From CBDANO01 sp965197665 (GTDB lineage: Bacteria; Chloroflexota; Dehalococcoidia; Lucifugimonadales; UBA3495), in contig CBDANO010000003.1 in NCBI GenBank assembly GCA_965197665.1, positions 248,001 to 312,000 of the forward strand: DNA of 64,000 bases, read 5' to 3'. This document shows positions 50,149 through 59,044 of the stretch, piece after piece. A model generated the notes under the pieces. That model was not told the origin of the DNA, did no database searches, and saw only the letters and a list, made by a program, of their open reading frames with translations. Both the position numbers and the translations under genes were made by a program. Position 1 is the first letter of the stretch. Every line of letters starts with the position of its first letter.

Positions 50149-51867
50149 CTAGGTCTCTCCGGACCGCCGGGCGTCGGCCCGCCAATGGTCGGGGCTGGGT
50201 TCCCGGTCGATAATCACGTCGATGACGGCGGGAAGTCCGGAGTCTTGGGCTTGACGGATAGCGTCGGGCAGGTCCCGTGAGTCTTGGACCTGCACCCCGA
50301 AGGCGCCGAATCCCCGGGCCACGGCGGCGTTATCGGTCTCCACGAATTCGGAGGCCATGAGCTTTCCCGGAGGTTGGTGGTCCAAGACCATGCCCAGGGC
50401 GTTGTCGTTGAAGACCACGCATAATATGGGCAGTTGGTACTGCATGGCGGTGGACAGGGCGTGGACCGTCATCATGTATCCGCCGTCGCCGGTGACGCAG
50501 ACTACCGGGCGCTGCCGGTGCACCAGCTTCAGGGCCACGGCTGCCGGCAGGCCCCAGCCCATGCCGGCGGTACCTCCGGGGCAAAAGAAGGTGTTGGCTT
50601 GCATGGCCTTGTATAAGTGGGCCATCCAGGTACGGTTATTCCCGGCGTCCAGGGTGAAAATAGTAGCCGGGTCCAGGCTCTCTTGCAGCAAGGCCACCAG
50701 ACGCTGCGGCGTTACCGGGGAGCTGTCCCGGCGCATTTCCGGTTGGTCGTAGAATGCCGAGGCTTGCTTTCGCTGCGGCAAGCCTTCGGTCCACTCCCGG
50801 CGTTTCGACGCTGAGTTGGAAGCCGATGGGTTGGACGCTTCGATCAACTGGTCCAGAATGCGTCCGGCGTCGCCGATTAGCCCCAACTCCACCGGGAAAG
50901 TCCAACCGGCGTTGCGGTCGTCGATGTCGATTTGGATGATTCGCTGGCGGCGGGGGTCGAAGATACTGGGCCGCTCTCGCACGGTATCTTGGGGGGTCAG
51001 CTTGGCGCCCACCACCAAGACAGTGTCGGCGTCGCCGACGCTCCCGTTGGCCAAGTCTTGGCCGTAGACGCCCACCATTCCCAGGGAAAGAGGGTGGGTC
51101 TCGGCTATCGCGCTCTTACCTTTATAAGTGGTGGCCACGGGCATACCCCAGGCCTCGGCCAGTTCCCGCAGCTGGTCGTGGGAGCGGGAGACGTGGACCC
51201 CGTTGCCCGCAACAAGCACGGGCCGCCGGGACTGGGACAGGATATCCACCGCCCGCCGGATGTCTTGGGGCGCGCTTTGAGGCTTGGCGGTGTTCAAGTA
51301 TCCCGCCGCGTGGTGAAGGAAAGGAGGAGACTCCACGTCCACCTCGCCGCCGATTGCCGCCGACCTCATGACGACACTGGCCGGTCCCGGCCTGCCGCTG
51401 GTGGCATGCTTGATCGCTAGTTGGGTGCTCAGCACCGCCTCCTTGGGGCTGGCAGCCACCGCGGTGTACTTGGTCATGGACTTGAATATGTTGGGCAGGT
51501 CGATGCTCCCGTACTCGCCGGTACCCGACTGGTTGGCCGCGTGCATGCCGATGTCCCCGTCGGAGGTATCGGTGAGGACCAGCATGGGCGAACTGCTAAG
51601 CATCGCTTCCATGATGCCGAAGGAGGCGTTGGAGCCTATGAACAAACCCTGGCCCATGACCACCGCGGGCTTGCCCGTGGCGCGGCCGTAGGCGTCGGCC
51701 ATTATCCCCGCCGTCTGCTCGTGCCGCACCAAGATGGTCTTGATCCGGTCCTCTTTGCCGTGGAGCAACTGGAAGATCTGCCCGGTACCGCCGCCGGGAA
51801 TGCCGAAAACGTACTCCACCCCCGCCTCTTCTAGGGTCTGGACTATTAGCTCGCTTGCTGTCGGCAT
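50149..51867 (-). CDS. Thiamine-diphosphate enzyme (acetolactate synthase large subunit-like)
   Basis: A 572-residue ThDP enzyme with VEYVFGIPGGGTGQIFQLL, the activating Glu in RHEQTAGIMADAYGRATG, a central FAD/ADP-like domain starting at AVDILSQSRRPVLVAGNG, and VCVTGDGGYMMTVHALSTA plus NDNALGMVLDHQ for cofactor binding. It resembles acetolactate synthase and benzaldehyde-lyase-like proteins; no small regulatory subunit gene is adjacent, so a catabolic carboligase or decarboxylase is as likely as branched-chain synthesis. Confidence 0.87.
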   Translation of the reverse strand: MPTASELIVQTLEEAGVEYVFGIPGGGTGQIFQLLHGKEDRIKTILVRHEQTAGIMADAYGRATGKPAVVMGQGLFIGSNASFGIMEAMLSSSPMLVLTDTSDGDIGMHAANQSGTGEYGSIDLPNIFKSMTKYTAVAASPKEAVLSTQLAIKHATSGRPGPASVVMRSAAIGGEVDVESPPFLHHAAGYLNTAKPQSAPQDIRRAVDILSQSRRPVLVAGNGVHVSRSHDQLRELAEAWGMPVATTYKGKSAIAETHPLSLGMVGVYGQDLANGSVGDADTVLVVGAKLTPQDTVRERPSIFDPRRQRIIQIDIDDRNAGWTFPVELGLIGDAGRILDQLIEASNPSASNSASKRREWTEGLPQRKQASAFYDQPEMRRDSSPVTPQRLVALLQESLDPATIFTLDAGNNRTWMAHLYKAMQANTFFCPGGTAGMGWGLPAAVALKLVHRQRPVVCVTGDGGYMMTVHALSTAMQYQLPILCVVFNDNALGMVLDHQPPGKLMASEFVETDNAAVARGFGAFGVQVQDSRDLPDAIRQAQDSGLPAVIDVIIDREPSPDHWRADARRSGET

Positions 51868-52017
51868 TGGGTCTCCGGCCTAACTTCTTTCAGGACGAGG
51901 TCAGAAGGGTCCGGCAAAGCGGGAGGCGCCGGAGCTTGGCCGCCGGACTCTGGAGGGATGATAACCGCCGCCTCCAGCCCGGTCAAGCTGGCGTGAATTT
52001 ACTTATTAGGAAAGGCT

Positions 52018-53691
52018 TTAACCGACCATTTCGTAGCTGCGAAGGAGCTTGCCGGGCAGAGCGCCGGTGCAGTCGGCGCCTTCGAAGGTCACAGTACCGT
52101 TGACCAGGGTATAGCGCAAGCCGGTGGCCTTCTGGACCAACCGACGCTCGCCACCGGGGAAATCGGTATCGAACACCGGTTTATCGTATAGCATCCCCAG
52201 CTTTTCCAAGTCATAGACCATGATATCCGCCCAATTGCCTACGCGGAGAGTTCCCCGGTTCTTGAAGTCGGCGAACCATGCCGGCAGAGCACTGATTTTC
52301 TGGTGGGCCTGCTCCAGCGTCATGATTTCCCGGTCCCGAACCAAGTGACTCAAGAAGTAGATAGGCCAGATGCTGTTGGACAGGAACCTGGTGTGGGCGC
52401 CGCCGTCGGAGACGGAGATGTGGGTGTAGGGGTGGGCGATCAAGTCTTCCCGGTCTAGACCGGGGTTGTCCGCCGGGTGAGTGAATTCCGTCTCGAGGTC
52501 TTCGTCCAAGGCAAGGTCCAAGAAAGCGTCGAGAGGATGCTTACCTTCGGCGCGGGCAATTTCCTCGATAGTCCTGCCGTCGTACTTCCGGTTCCGGTCG
52601 TGGGCCGTTTCCGCCACGATCATCCGGCTCCAGTCGGTCCTGGGGTGAGGGCGCTCTTCCACGTCGCGTTTCATCCCGACCCGGACCCCGTCCTCGGACA
52701 GCTTGGCTATGCGTTCTTCCCCGGTACCCACCAGAGGCTGCACCCAGTTGGGCATGTAGTCGAACAAGTTGTACTCCGACAGCTTGAACTCGGCGACTGT
52801 AGGGACCGACCCTTGTTGAGCAACCACCGGCAGCCCTTCAGCCCGGACTTGGTCCAACCATTCGTAGCCTTCGGCGTCTCCCAAGACTACATGAAGGGGC
52901 CTGCCGCTGATTCTTACCATGTCGGCCAGCATGGCCCGCTGGGCCGCCCGATCATCGGAAATACCGATAGTCCAGCCTATATGCCCAACGCCGTACTGGC
53001 CTAGAACTTCCGCCAGCGCCAGGTATTCTTCCTCCGAGGCCACGTGGCTGGGAAGCCAACTGCCATCCTCGGGGCGGTCCTCCAGGTTCTTGTCCGCGGA
53101 GATTCCGAAGGCCCCGGCCCGCATTGCCTCGTGGAATATCTTCTTCATTTGGTCCAGCTCGGCCTCGGTCACCGAGGTCCTCTCCCGGGCCGGGATCATT
53201 CCCAATACGTATCCGCGCAAAGGAGAGAAGGGGAGCAAGGCGCCGACATTGACGCCCAAGCCTTGGCGGTCCAAGCTGTCCAAGTATTCGGGAAAAGTTT
53301 CCCAGTCCCAGCGCATTCCCAAGCGCATGGCCTCCAAGGGGATAGCCTCGATGCGGTTCATCATCCGCATGTTCAAGTCCCGGTCCTCCGGTTTAGTGGG
53401 CGCGAAGCCAAAGCCGCACTGGCCGATGGTCAAGGAGGTTACTCCAAACCAACCGGATAGAGAAGCGTAGGGATCCCAGTTCAGTTGAGCGTCGTAATGG
53501 GTGTGGAGGTCGATGGCGCCGGGGGCCACAATGCAACCGCCGGCGTCGATTTCTTTGCTTCTGGCGGCGTTTATGCTGCCGCTGATCATGGCGACCCTGC
53601 CGTCTTTTACTCCCAGGTCGGCGCGGTACCTGGGAATGCCGGTGCCGTCGATGATTGTGCCGCCGCGAATGACTAGGTCAAATTCCGGCAT
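52018..53691 (-). CDS. N-acyl-D-amino-acid deacylase (D-aminoacylase family)
   Basis: A 557-residue amidohydrolase with LVIRGGTIIDGTGIPRYRAD, the metal motif DLHTHYDAQLNWDPY, QCGFGFAP, and a late HISVSDGGAHTRF segment, matching D-aminoacylases. These hydrolyse N-acyl-D-amino acids in the cytosol. ATG 53691 is preceded by AAGGAGG; a promoter at 53758-53786 excludes the longer frame opening at 53841. It may act on D-amino acids together with the DAO-type oxidase at 20534, but this is inference. Confidence 0.9.
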   Translation of the reverse strand: MPEFDLVIRGGTIIDGTGIPRYRADLGVKDGRVAMISGSINAARSKEIDAGGCIVAPGAIDLHTHYDAQLNWDPYASLSGWFGVTSLTIGQCGFGFAPTKPEDRDLNMRMMNRIEAIPLEAMRLGMRWDWETFPEYLDSLDRQGLGVNVGALLPFSPLRGYVLGMIPARERTSVTEAELDQMKKIFHEAMRAGAFGISADKNLEDRPEDGSWLPSHVASEEEYLALAEVLGQYGVGHIGWTIGISDDRAAQRAMLADMVRISGRPLHVVLGDAEGYEWLDQVRAEGLPVVAQQGSVPTVAEFKLSEYNLFDYMPNWVQPLVGTGEERIAKLSEDGVRVGMKRDVEERPHPRTDWSRMIVAETAHDRNRKYDGRTIEEIARAEGKHPLDAFLDLALDEDLETEFTHPADNPGLDREDLIAHPYTHISVSDGGAHTRFLSNSIWPIYFLSHLVRDREIMTLEQAHQKISALPAWFADFKNRGTLRVGNWADIMVYDLEKLGMLYDKPVFDTDFPGGERRLVQKATGLRYTLVNGTVTFEGADCTGALPGKLLRSYEMVG

Positions 53692-53757
53692 GGGGTGGCC
53701 TCCTTGTTGCCGATTTTGCACGTAGGCGGGACTAGGAGCAGTATTGATGACGCCGCC

Positions 53758-53786
53758 AGTGTATTCTTGGGCCAATGCGGTGTCAA
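53758..53786 (-). promoter_or_regulatory. Sigma70-type promoter for the D-aminoacylase gene
   Basis: On the minus strand a perfect TTGACA (53781-53786) is followed after exactly 17 bases by TACACT (53758-53763). The transcript would start near 53751, about 60 bases before ATG 53691. The rest of the 353-base gene-free stretch 53692-54044 shows nothing else I recognise. Confidence 0.6.
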
Positions 53787-54044
53787 TTGACGGCGCCGCG
53801 GCCAGAAAGTTAGGCCGGACCCAAGGGCGCATCGCCGCCAACGCAGAGGATTTCGGAGTAACGGAGCAGGCGGGCCGCCTCCCGGCACTTGCTGGACGTG
53901 GGAGCGGTCCCTGTTGGTTGACCCTACCAGTCCTTCAAGGTATTATCGCGGCACCCGGTCGAGAGCCCCTGGCGAAAGCAACTATCAAACCTATGGGAAT
54001 GCCCCAATTGGCCGAAGGCCGGGGCTTGCAGGAGAAGTACGGGA

Positions 54045-55154
54045 ATGCAAAGCATTGAAATAGACCGCAGCAAGCGCCTCAAGGAGGAACCCCACAAGGG
54101 GCACAACCGGTGGCACCCGGACATCCCGCCCATACTGGAGGTGGACCCCGGAGAGGAAGTGGTCCTGGAGACTCGGGACGCTTCAGACGTTCAGATCAAG
54201 CGCGGGATGACGGCCGGGGACTTGGAGGGCCTCGACGGCAAGGTGGGCCATCCGCTGACTGGCCCGGTTTACATAAAGGGGGCCCGGCCGGGGGACATGC
54301 TGGAAATCGAATACCTGGACATAGCGGCCCAACCCTACGGTTGGACCCGAAACCGGCCCGGCGCCGGCTTCTTGCGCGACCTCTTTAAGGACCCTTACTT
54401 GGTCCACTGGGACATGAAGGATGGCTGGGCCACCTCGGAGCAGATTCCCGGGGTTCGGATCCCCGACGGTTCGTTCATGGGCACTGCCGGAATCGCTCCA
54501 TCCCGGGCCCAAATGGAAGCGTGGACGCAGCGAGAGGCCGATTTGGCGCGGCGGGGCGGCATCACCTTTCCCCCCGACTCGGAGGACGCGGTCCCTGGGG
54601 AGGGTTCTATCGCCACTGAAGGCCTGCGGACCGTGCCGCCAAGAGAGAACTGCGGCAACGTGGACGCCAAGCAGCTAACCACGGGGTCTCGGCTGCTGAT
54701 ACCGGTAAACGTCGAGGGCGCTCTCTACTCGGTAGGCGACGGGCACTACGCCCAAGGCGACGGCGAGTGCTGCATCACCGCTATAGAGATGGGCGCGACT
54801 GCGGCGGTGCGTTTTACTATCCACGAGGGCGAGGCCGATAGGAACAATATTCGCTGGCCCCGGTTTGCTCATCCGGGCTACTTTGCCCGACCGGAGTGGG
54901 CGGCGCCGAAGAATTTCATTGCTACCATGGGGATGCCCCTTCGAGATGACGGCACCCAAGAGGGCGAGGACTTGACACTGGCCGCCCGCAACGCGCTGAT
55001 TAACATGATCGAGCTGCTACAGGAAAGAGGGTGGACGCGAGAGCAGGCTTACATAATATGCAGCGTGGCGGTGGACTTGAAAATTAGCAACGTCGTTGAC
55101 CTGCCCAACGTTACTGTCTCTGCTTTCCTGCCGGAGGATATATTCCAAGGTTAG
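54045..55154 (+). CDS. Acetamidase/formamidase family protein
   Basis: A 369-residue FmdA/AmdA-family protein. Characteristic blocks are RWHPDIPPILEVDPGEEVVL, LTGPVYIKGARPGDMLEI, PRENCGNVDAKQLTTGSRLLI with the conserved Gly-Asn-Asp core, and SVGDGHYAQGDGECCITAIE with the active-site region. It hydrolyses formamide or acetamide to ammonia and the acid. GGAG lies about ten bases before the ATG. It is divergent from the D-aminoacylase gene. Confidence 0.93.
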   Translation: MQSIEIDRSKRLKEEPHKGHNRWHPDIPPILEVDPGEEVVLETRDASDVQIKRGMTAGDLEGLDGKVGHPLTGPVYIKGARPGDMLEIEYLDIAAQPYGWTRNRPGAGFLRDLFKDPYLVHWDMKDGWATSEQIPGVRIPDGSFMGTAGIAPSRAQMEAWTQREADLARRGGITFPPDSEDAVPGEGSIATEGLRTVPPRENCGNVDAKQLTTGSRLLIPVNVEGALYSVGDGHYAQGDGECCITAIEMGATAAVRFTIHEGEADRNNIRWPRFAHPGYFARPEWAAPKNFIATMGMPLRDDGTQEGEDLTLAARNALINMIELLQERGWTREQAYIICSVAVDLKISNVVDLPNVTVSAFLPEDIFQG

Positions 55155-55188
55155 CGGGGCCGCCCCGAGGATAACTGAAGATAACTAA

Positions 55189-55221
55189 AGAGGCCCCGCC
55201 CCAAATGGACAGGACCTCTTG
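55189..55221 (+). terminator. Weak terminator-like hairpin
   Basis: AAGAGG pairs with CCTCTT around a mismatched G/C-rich inner stem, 35 bases after the acetamidase stop. Three internal mismatches make it a weak candidate. Confidence 0.3.
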
Positions 55222-55374
55222 GCGTTTCCGACTTACCGAATTAGCTTGGCGGCGGGCCGACCCTCGCCGTGTAGCCCCTAATGTCCCGCTGTGCCCGTCT
55301 CCGTGTTGCTTCCTGGGGAGTGGCGTGAGAAGCGATTAGCGGCAGTGGCCGGCGCCCGAAACTCGGCGGAGGGG

Positions 55375-55599
55375 TCAGCTAATTCGCTTGACTTCCAGAG
55401 TTTCCCCCGGCGCCAGGGCTACTCGTCGTACATTTATACTGAGCTTCAGCAACCAGTAGCCCAGAGTGGCTTTGCTTACACCCAACTCCTCGGCGGTACT
55501 GGACAGGCCGATCTCGTTGACCATTTCGGGGAGGAGACGCTCCAAAGGCCGCTGGTGTTCCTTTTCGACCCGCTGCATGAGTTTAGTCTTTCGTGCCAA
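55375..55599 (-). CDS. Small helix-turn-helix protein
   Basis: A 74-residue basic protein with a helix-turn-helix in STAEELGVSKATLGYWLLKL and a short beta-like C-terminus (RRVALAPGETLEVKRIS). It is probably a DNA-binding regulator or a phage-type small repressor; target unknown. It borders an AT-rich stretch (55600-56154) that contains a 16-base palindrome. No membrane segment. The isolated position suggests possible acquisition, but I see no mobile-element genes. Confidence 0.65.
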   Translation of the reverse strand: MARKTKLMQRVEKEHQRPLERLLPEMVNEIGLSSTAEELGVSKATLGYWLLKLSINVRRVALAPGETLEVKRIS

Positions 55600-56154
55600 A
55601 GTGTACCCCCTCTGGTTGCCTCTGAATCATAGTCTTCCGAGTTGGCGTCAGAATATCACGATATTCCGGACCTTGTCAAGGCCTAATACTAGTTTATACT
55701 TAAATTAATTTAAGAAATGTTTAGAACATGTAGCTAAAACACTCGTTTTGAAGGTGAACTTTGCTCCACATTTATCTCGAAAATTATTGTCAAACACGCC
55801 ATAAGACCGGTGCTCCCGGCCATTATAGACTAAATTTATGGCACAGCGAGCGAGGCGATTGAGGTGTTTGGGGAGTATCTTAGGTGAAAAGTTCGCGGGA
55901 CGCCGGCCCTGTCCCCGAGAGTGGCCGCGGCAACTATAAACAGAGTGATCACCGGCAAGCGTCGTTACCGGTACTCTTTGCCGGTATCTTTAGATTACCT
56001 GCATGTTTACATTTATCGGCATGTGCCTTGGGGTCTTGGTCCGGTCCAAAGCTATTTTTCTCGAACGATTGATGAGGCTAGGGACTACTCGGCGTTGACA
56101 CTCGTAATCTCCTAACTTAAGCTGAGGGTTAGCTGACGAATACGAGGCAGGCCG
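55600..56154. other. AT-rich gene-free stretch with a 16-bp palindrome
   Basis: Base composition falls well below that of the neighbours, especially in 55660-55860. A perfect palindrome CTTAAATTAATTTAAG lies at 55699-55714. A TTGACA at 56095-56100 could serve the following gene, but the -10 (TAAGCT, 17 bases away) is poor. Short overlapping frames near 55884-56115 have no recognisable protein features. This may be a regulatory region or the scar of a foreign insertion. Confidence 0.5.
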
Positions 56155-57126
56155 ATGAACATGCCGACCCTACGCGACGTCTACCGTGCAAAGAAGACCA
56201 TAGCTCCCTATCTTGCCCGCACCCCGCTGCATTACTCGGCGGGACTCAGCCAGGTACTGGACGCGGAAGTCTACGTCAAGCACGACGAGTACCTGCCCCT
56301 AGGGGCTTTCAAAGCCAGAGGCGGAATCAACCTCCTGGCGAACCTCAGCCAGGAGGAAAGGGACCGGGGGGTGATAACCGCTTCCACCGGGAACCACGGC
56401 CAGTCCATTGCCAGCGCTTGCCGGATGTTCGGCGCCAGGGCCCTCATCGCACTTCCGGAGGGCGCTAACCCGCTGAAGGTGGCGGCTATGCGCTCCTTGG
56501 GGGCCGAGTTGATTTTCCATGGTACCAAATATGACGAAGCCCGGGCCCATTGCGAGCGTTTGGCCAGAGAGGAAGGGTACTACTACGCTCACAGCTCCAA
56601 CGAGCCGCTGCTCATAGCGGGCGTTGCTACGCAAACCTTGGAGGTCATTGAGGACCTGCCCGACGTGGAAGTGATCATGATGCCGGTGGGCGGCGGAAGC
56701 GGCGCCGCCGGGGCCTGCGTGGCGGCCAAGGGCGTCGACCGGGGCATCAAGGTGGTGGGGGTCCAGTCGGAGGCTGCGCCGGCCGGGTACTTATATTGGA
56801 AGCACGGGGAAGCGATGGAGGCCCTGGTTGACACCTTTGCCGAGGGCATTGCCACCAGCACCGGCTACGAAGTGCCCCAGGCCATTCTCAGAGAGCACTT
56901 GGACGACTTCCTATTGGTCAGCGAAGATGAAATTCGCTGCGCCATCGGCCTGCTCTTGGAGAAAGCCCACACGACGGCGGAAGGGGCCGGGGCGGCGGCA
57001 ATGGCTGGGGCGGTAAAGAAACCGGAGCTGATCAAGGGTAGAAAGGTATCAATTACGGTCAGTGGCGCGAATATTACTCTGCCCCAGTTGCAGAAAGCGA
57101 TAGAAGTGTACCAAAGCCACTCGTGA
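56155..57126 (+). CDS. PLP-dependent threonine/serine dehydratase-like protein
   Basis: A 323-residue fold-type II PLP enzyme. The Schiff-base Lys is in PLGAFKARGGINLL, STGNHGQSIA binds the substrate carboxylate, and MPVGGGSGAAGACVAAKGV binds the cofactor phosphate. Without a C-terminal ACT domain it is a catabolic-type or related ammonia-lyase, acting on threonine, serine or a hydroxy-aspartate. GAGGCAGG precedes the start. The enzyme is cytosolic and convergent with the AIR-synthase-like gene. Confidence 0.88.
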   Translation: MNMPTLRDVYRAKKTIAPYLARTPLHYSAGLSQVLDAEVYVKHDEYLPLGAFKARGGINLLANLSQEERDRGVITASTGNHGQSIASACRMFGARALIALPEGANPLKVAAMRSLGAELIFHGTKYDEARAHCERLAREEGYYYAHSSNEPLLIAGVATQTLEVIEDLPDVEVIMMPVGGGSGAAGACVAAKGVDRGIKVVGVQSEAAPAGYLYWKHGEAMEALVDTFAEGIATSTGYEVPQAILREHLDDFLLVSEDEIRCAIGLLLEKAHTTAEGAGAAAMAGAVKKPELIKGRKVSITVSGANITLPQLQKAIEVYQSHS

Positions 57127-57190
57127 ACCTATAGCGATCCCTTGCCTTAGACCCTTTCTATCAGTGCTGCCGACGGCTCGTTCAGGAGAC

Positions 57191-58255
57191 CTACTCTTCT
57201 ATGCTGCTGTCCCCCTCCAGGCCCTGTCCCTCCAGCGAGGTCAGACACCGGGCCAGTTCGTCCCGGGAAAACTCGGGCAGCGGCCCTTCGCCCTCGCGGC
57301 CGATGAGTACCAGGCCCTCGTCGGCCGCCAGCATCTGGCCGATTTCATACCCGATAATATTCTCCCGCTCCCACGCTGACAGCAACGCCGGTACCTGACC
57401 GGCCTCTAAGGTTACCAGAAGGGCCCCGGAGGCCAGCAGCCCCAAGGGGTCCAACCCCAACGCTTGGCATACCGCTTGGCTTTCGGGGAGTACCGGGACA
57501 CTCGTCTCCTCTACGGCCAGCCCCAGTCCCGACGCGAGAGCTATCTCCCGCAGTCCGGTGATCAGCCCGCCCTCGGTGACGTCGTGCATCGAGTGTACCT
57601 GTACGCTGCCGCAAGCGATTCGAGCGTCGTTAAGTACACTTATACCTGGGACATTCAGCAAGGCGGCGGCCTTCTCGATGGCGTCGGAAGCCACTCCCCG
57701 GTGCCGCAGGGCCCAGGCATGTTCCCGGGCCAGGATGGCGGTCCCTTCGATGGCGATGCCTTTAGACAGCACGATGCTGTCGCCTTCCTTGGCCCCTCCA
57801 CTCCGGATTAGCTTGCCGTCCTCCACCTCTCCCAGCATGGTACCGAGCACTATGGGTCGGTCTATGCCATAGGTTACTTCGCTATGGCCGCCGACCAGGA
57901 CCGCCCCCACTGCGCCGCAGGCTTGCAAGACTTGGTCGAATATCCCTTCTGCCTCGGCCTCCGAGAATCCCTCCGGAACCAGCAGGGTGGCCAGGAACCA
58001 TCGAGGGGCGGCACCGGAGCAGGCGACGTCGTTGGCGTTGACTTGGACCGCATACCAGCCGATGCGGTCCGCGGCGAAAGTCACCGGGTCGCTGGCGGCC
58101 ACTAGGAGCCGGTCTCCCACCCGCACCGCTGCCGCGTCCTCCCCGATCGAAGGTCCCAGGACAACGCCGGGGTCGTGGACCCGGCTCTTGGCCAGTAGTT
58201 TCTCCAGGAGATAGGCGGGGAATTTGCCGACTTCCAAAATGCCCCCAATAGACAC
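57191..58255 (-). CDS. AIR-synthase-related (HypE/PurM superfamily) protein
   Basis: A 354-residue protein of the PurM/HypE superfamily. VGKFPAYLLEKLLAK is HypE-like; GEDAAAVRVGDRLLVAASDPV, the AVQVNANDVACSGAAPRWF block and MHDVTEGGLITGLREIA are the ATP-binding motifs of the family. The HypE C-terminal PRIC-type tail with the modified Cys is missing, so hydrogenase maturation is unlikely; an unknown ATP-dependent step is the best call. SelD was considered but the SelD Gly-rich Cys/Sec N-terminus is absent. Start GTG 58255 lacks a good ribosome-binding site. Confidence 0.8.
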   Translation of the reverse strand: MSIGGILEVGKFPAYLLEKLLAKSRVHDPGVVLGPSIGEDAAAVRVGDRLLVAASDPVTFAADRIGWYAVQVNANDVACSGAAPRWFLATLLVPEGFSEAEAEGIFDQVLQACGAVGAVLVGGHSEVTYGIDRPIVLGTMLGEVEDGKLIRSGGAKEGDSIVLSKGIAIEGTAILAREHAWALRHRGVASDAIEKAAALLNVPGISVLNDARIACGSVQVHSMHDVTEGGLITGLREIALASGLGLAVEETSVPVLPESQAVCQALGLDPLGLLASGALLVTLEAGQVPALLSAWERENIIGYEIGQMLAADEGLVLIGREGEGPLPEFSRDELARCLTSLEGQGLEGDSSIEE

Positions 58256-58301
58256 CGGATAGGGATATCATAATTAAAGATAGGGCCGCGTCCAATGATG
58301 A

Positions 58302-58330
58302 TTGACACCCGATTTTGATTGTGATAAAAA
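58302..58330 (+). promoter_or_regulatory. Candidate promoter for the cupredoxin lipoprotein
   Basis: Perfect TTGACA (58302-58307), 17 bases, then TAAAAA (58325-58330). The transcript would start about 35 bases before GTG 58372. Confidence 0.5.
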
Positions 58331-58371
58331 TAACAAACCTTAATAGACAATTGAAGCCTTGGGGAGGAGTC

Positions 58372-58923
58372 GTGAAACGAGCTGCCTTGCTGATGATCGG
58401 GCTTCTAACTACGTTGATGTTGGCGGTAGCTGCGTGCGGCGGGGGATCCGACGCTACGCCCCTGCCCAAGCCCCGGGCAACCAACACGCCGGCGCCCACC
58501 TCGGCGGCGGGGCCGACCACGCCGCCCACCGAAGCCCCAACGGTAGCTCTAAGCGGCCCGGTGGAGCGTTTGGAGATATCCGTAAACGGCGACGTGTCGG
58601 AGTTCGATAGGAGCAGCCTTAGCGTTGCCGCCGGCTCTCAAGTGCGCTTGACCTTTTCCAACGTTTCTACAATCAACCAGCACAACTGGGTCCTGGTCCG
58701 CTCCGGCGCCGAAACCGGCGTGGCGGAGCGGGGCGCCCTGAGTCCGACCACCGGTTGGCTCGAGCCCGGGGACCCGGAGATAATCGCCAACACCGATCTA
58801 CTGGCCACTGGGGCCGCCGGAGAAGTCCGCTTCATGGCGCCGCCGGCGGGCAGCTACCAGTTCATTTGCACCTTCCCTGGGCATAACGTGACCATGTTCG
58901 GGGCCTTCGAGGTCACGGGCTAG
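58372..58923 (+). CDS. Cupredoxin-type lipoprotein
   Basis: A 183-residue exported lipoprotein. The N-terminus is basic, then hydrophobic, and ends in the lipobox VAAC followed by a Gly/Ser and Pro/Thr-rich linker, so it should be anchored outside the membrane. The C-terminal domain is a cupredoxin: the copper ligands are His in NQHNWVLV and the Cys, His and Met of FICTFPGHNVTMFG, like azurin or halocyanin. It would carry electrons near the cell surface. GTG 58372 is set by GGGGAGGAG six bases upstream. A strong terminator follows. Confidence 0.9.
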   Translation: MKRAALLMIGLLTTLMLAVAACGGGSDATPLPKPRATNTPAPTSAAGPTTPPTEAPTVALSGPVERLEISVNGDVSEFDRSSLSVAAGSQVRLTFSNVSTINQHNWVLVRSGAETGVAERGALSPTTGWLEPGDPEIIANTDLLATGAAGEVRFMAPPAGSYQFICTFPGHNVTMFGAFEVTG

Positions 58924-58975
58924 CACAGTCCTCCCCGGGTCGTTGAAAAGCCAATGCAGGCCAATCCCAAACAGA

Positions 58976-59006
58976 TCGGCCCGGAACGTTCCGGGCCGAG
59001 GTCTTT
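58976..59006 (+). terminator. Intrinsic terminator
   Basis: A perfect 24-base palindrome (58976-58999, centre GAACGTTC) followed by GGTCTTTTT, about 50 bases after the cupredoxin stop. Confidence 0.8.
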
Positions 59007-59044
59007 TTCAGGACCGCTTCGGGTCGATGACGACGCTTGCATCG

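Noticed and set aside
53744..54058. Plus-strand frame before the acetamidase gene
   Set aside because: No ribosome-binding site, no domain features, and it overlaps the promoter of the D-aminoacylase gene.
55884..56115. Two overlapping short frames in the AT-rich island
   Set aside because: No recognisable protein features and no ribosome-binding site.
57191..58255. SelD (selenophosphate synthetase), suggested by the nearby tRNA-Sec
   Set aside because: The SelD N-terminal Cys/Sec glycine-rich loop is missing and the sequence fits HypE/PurM-like proteins better.
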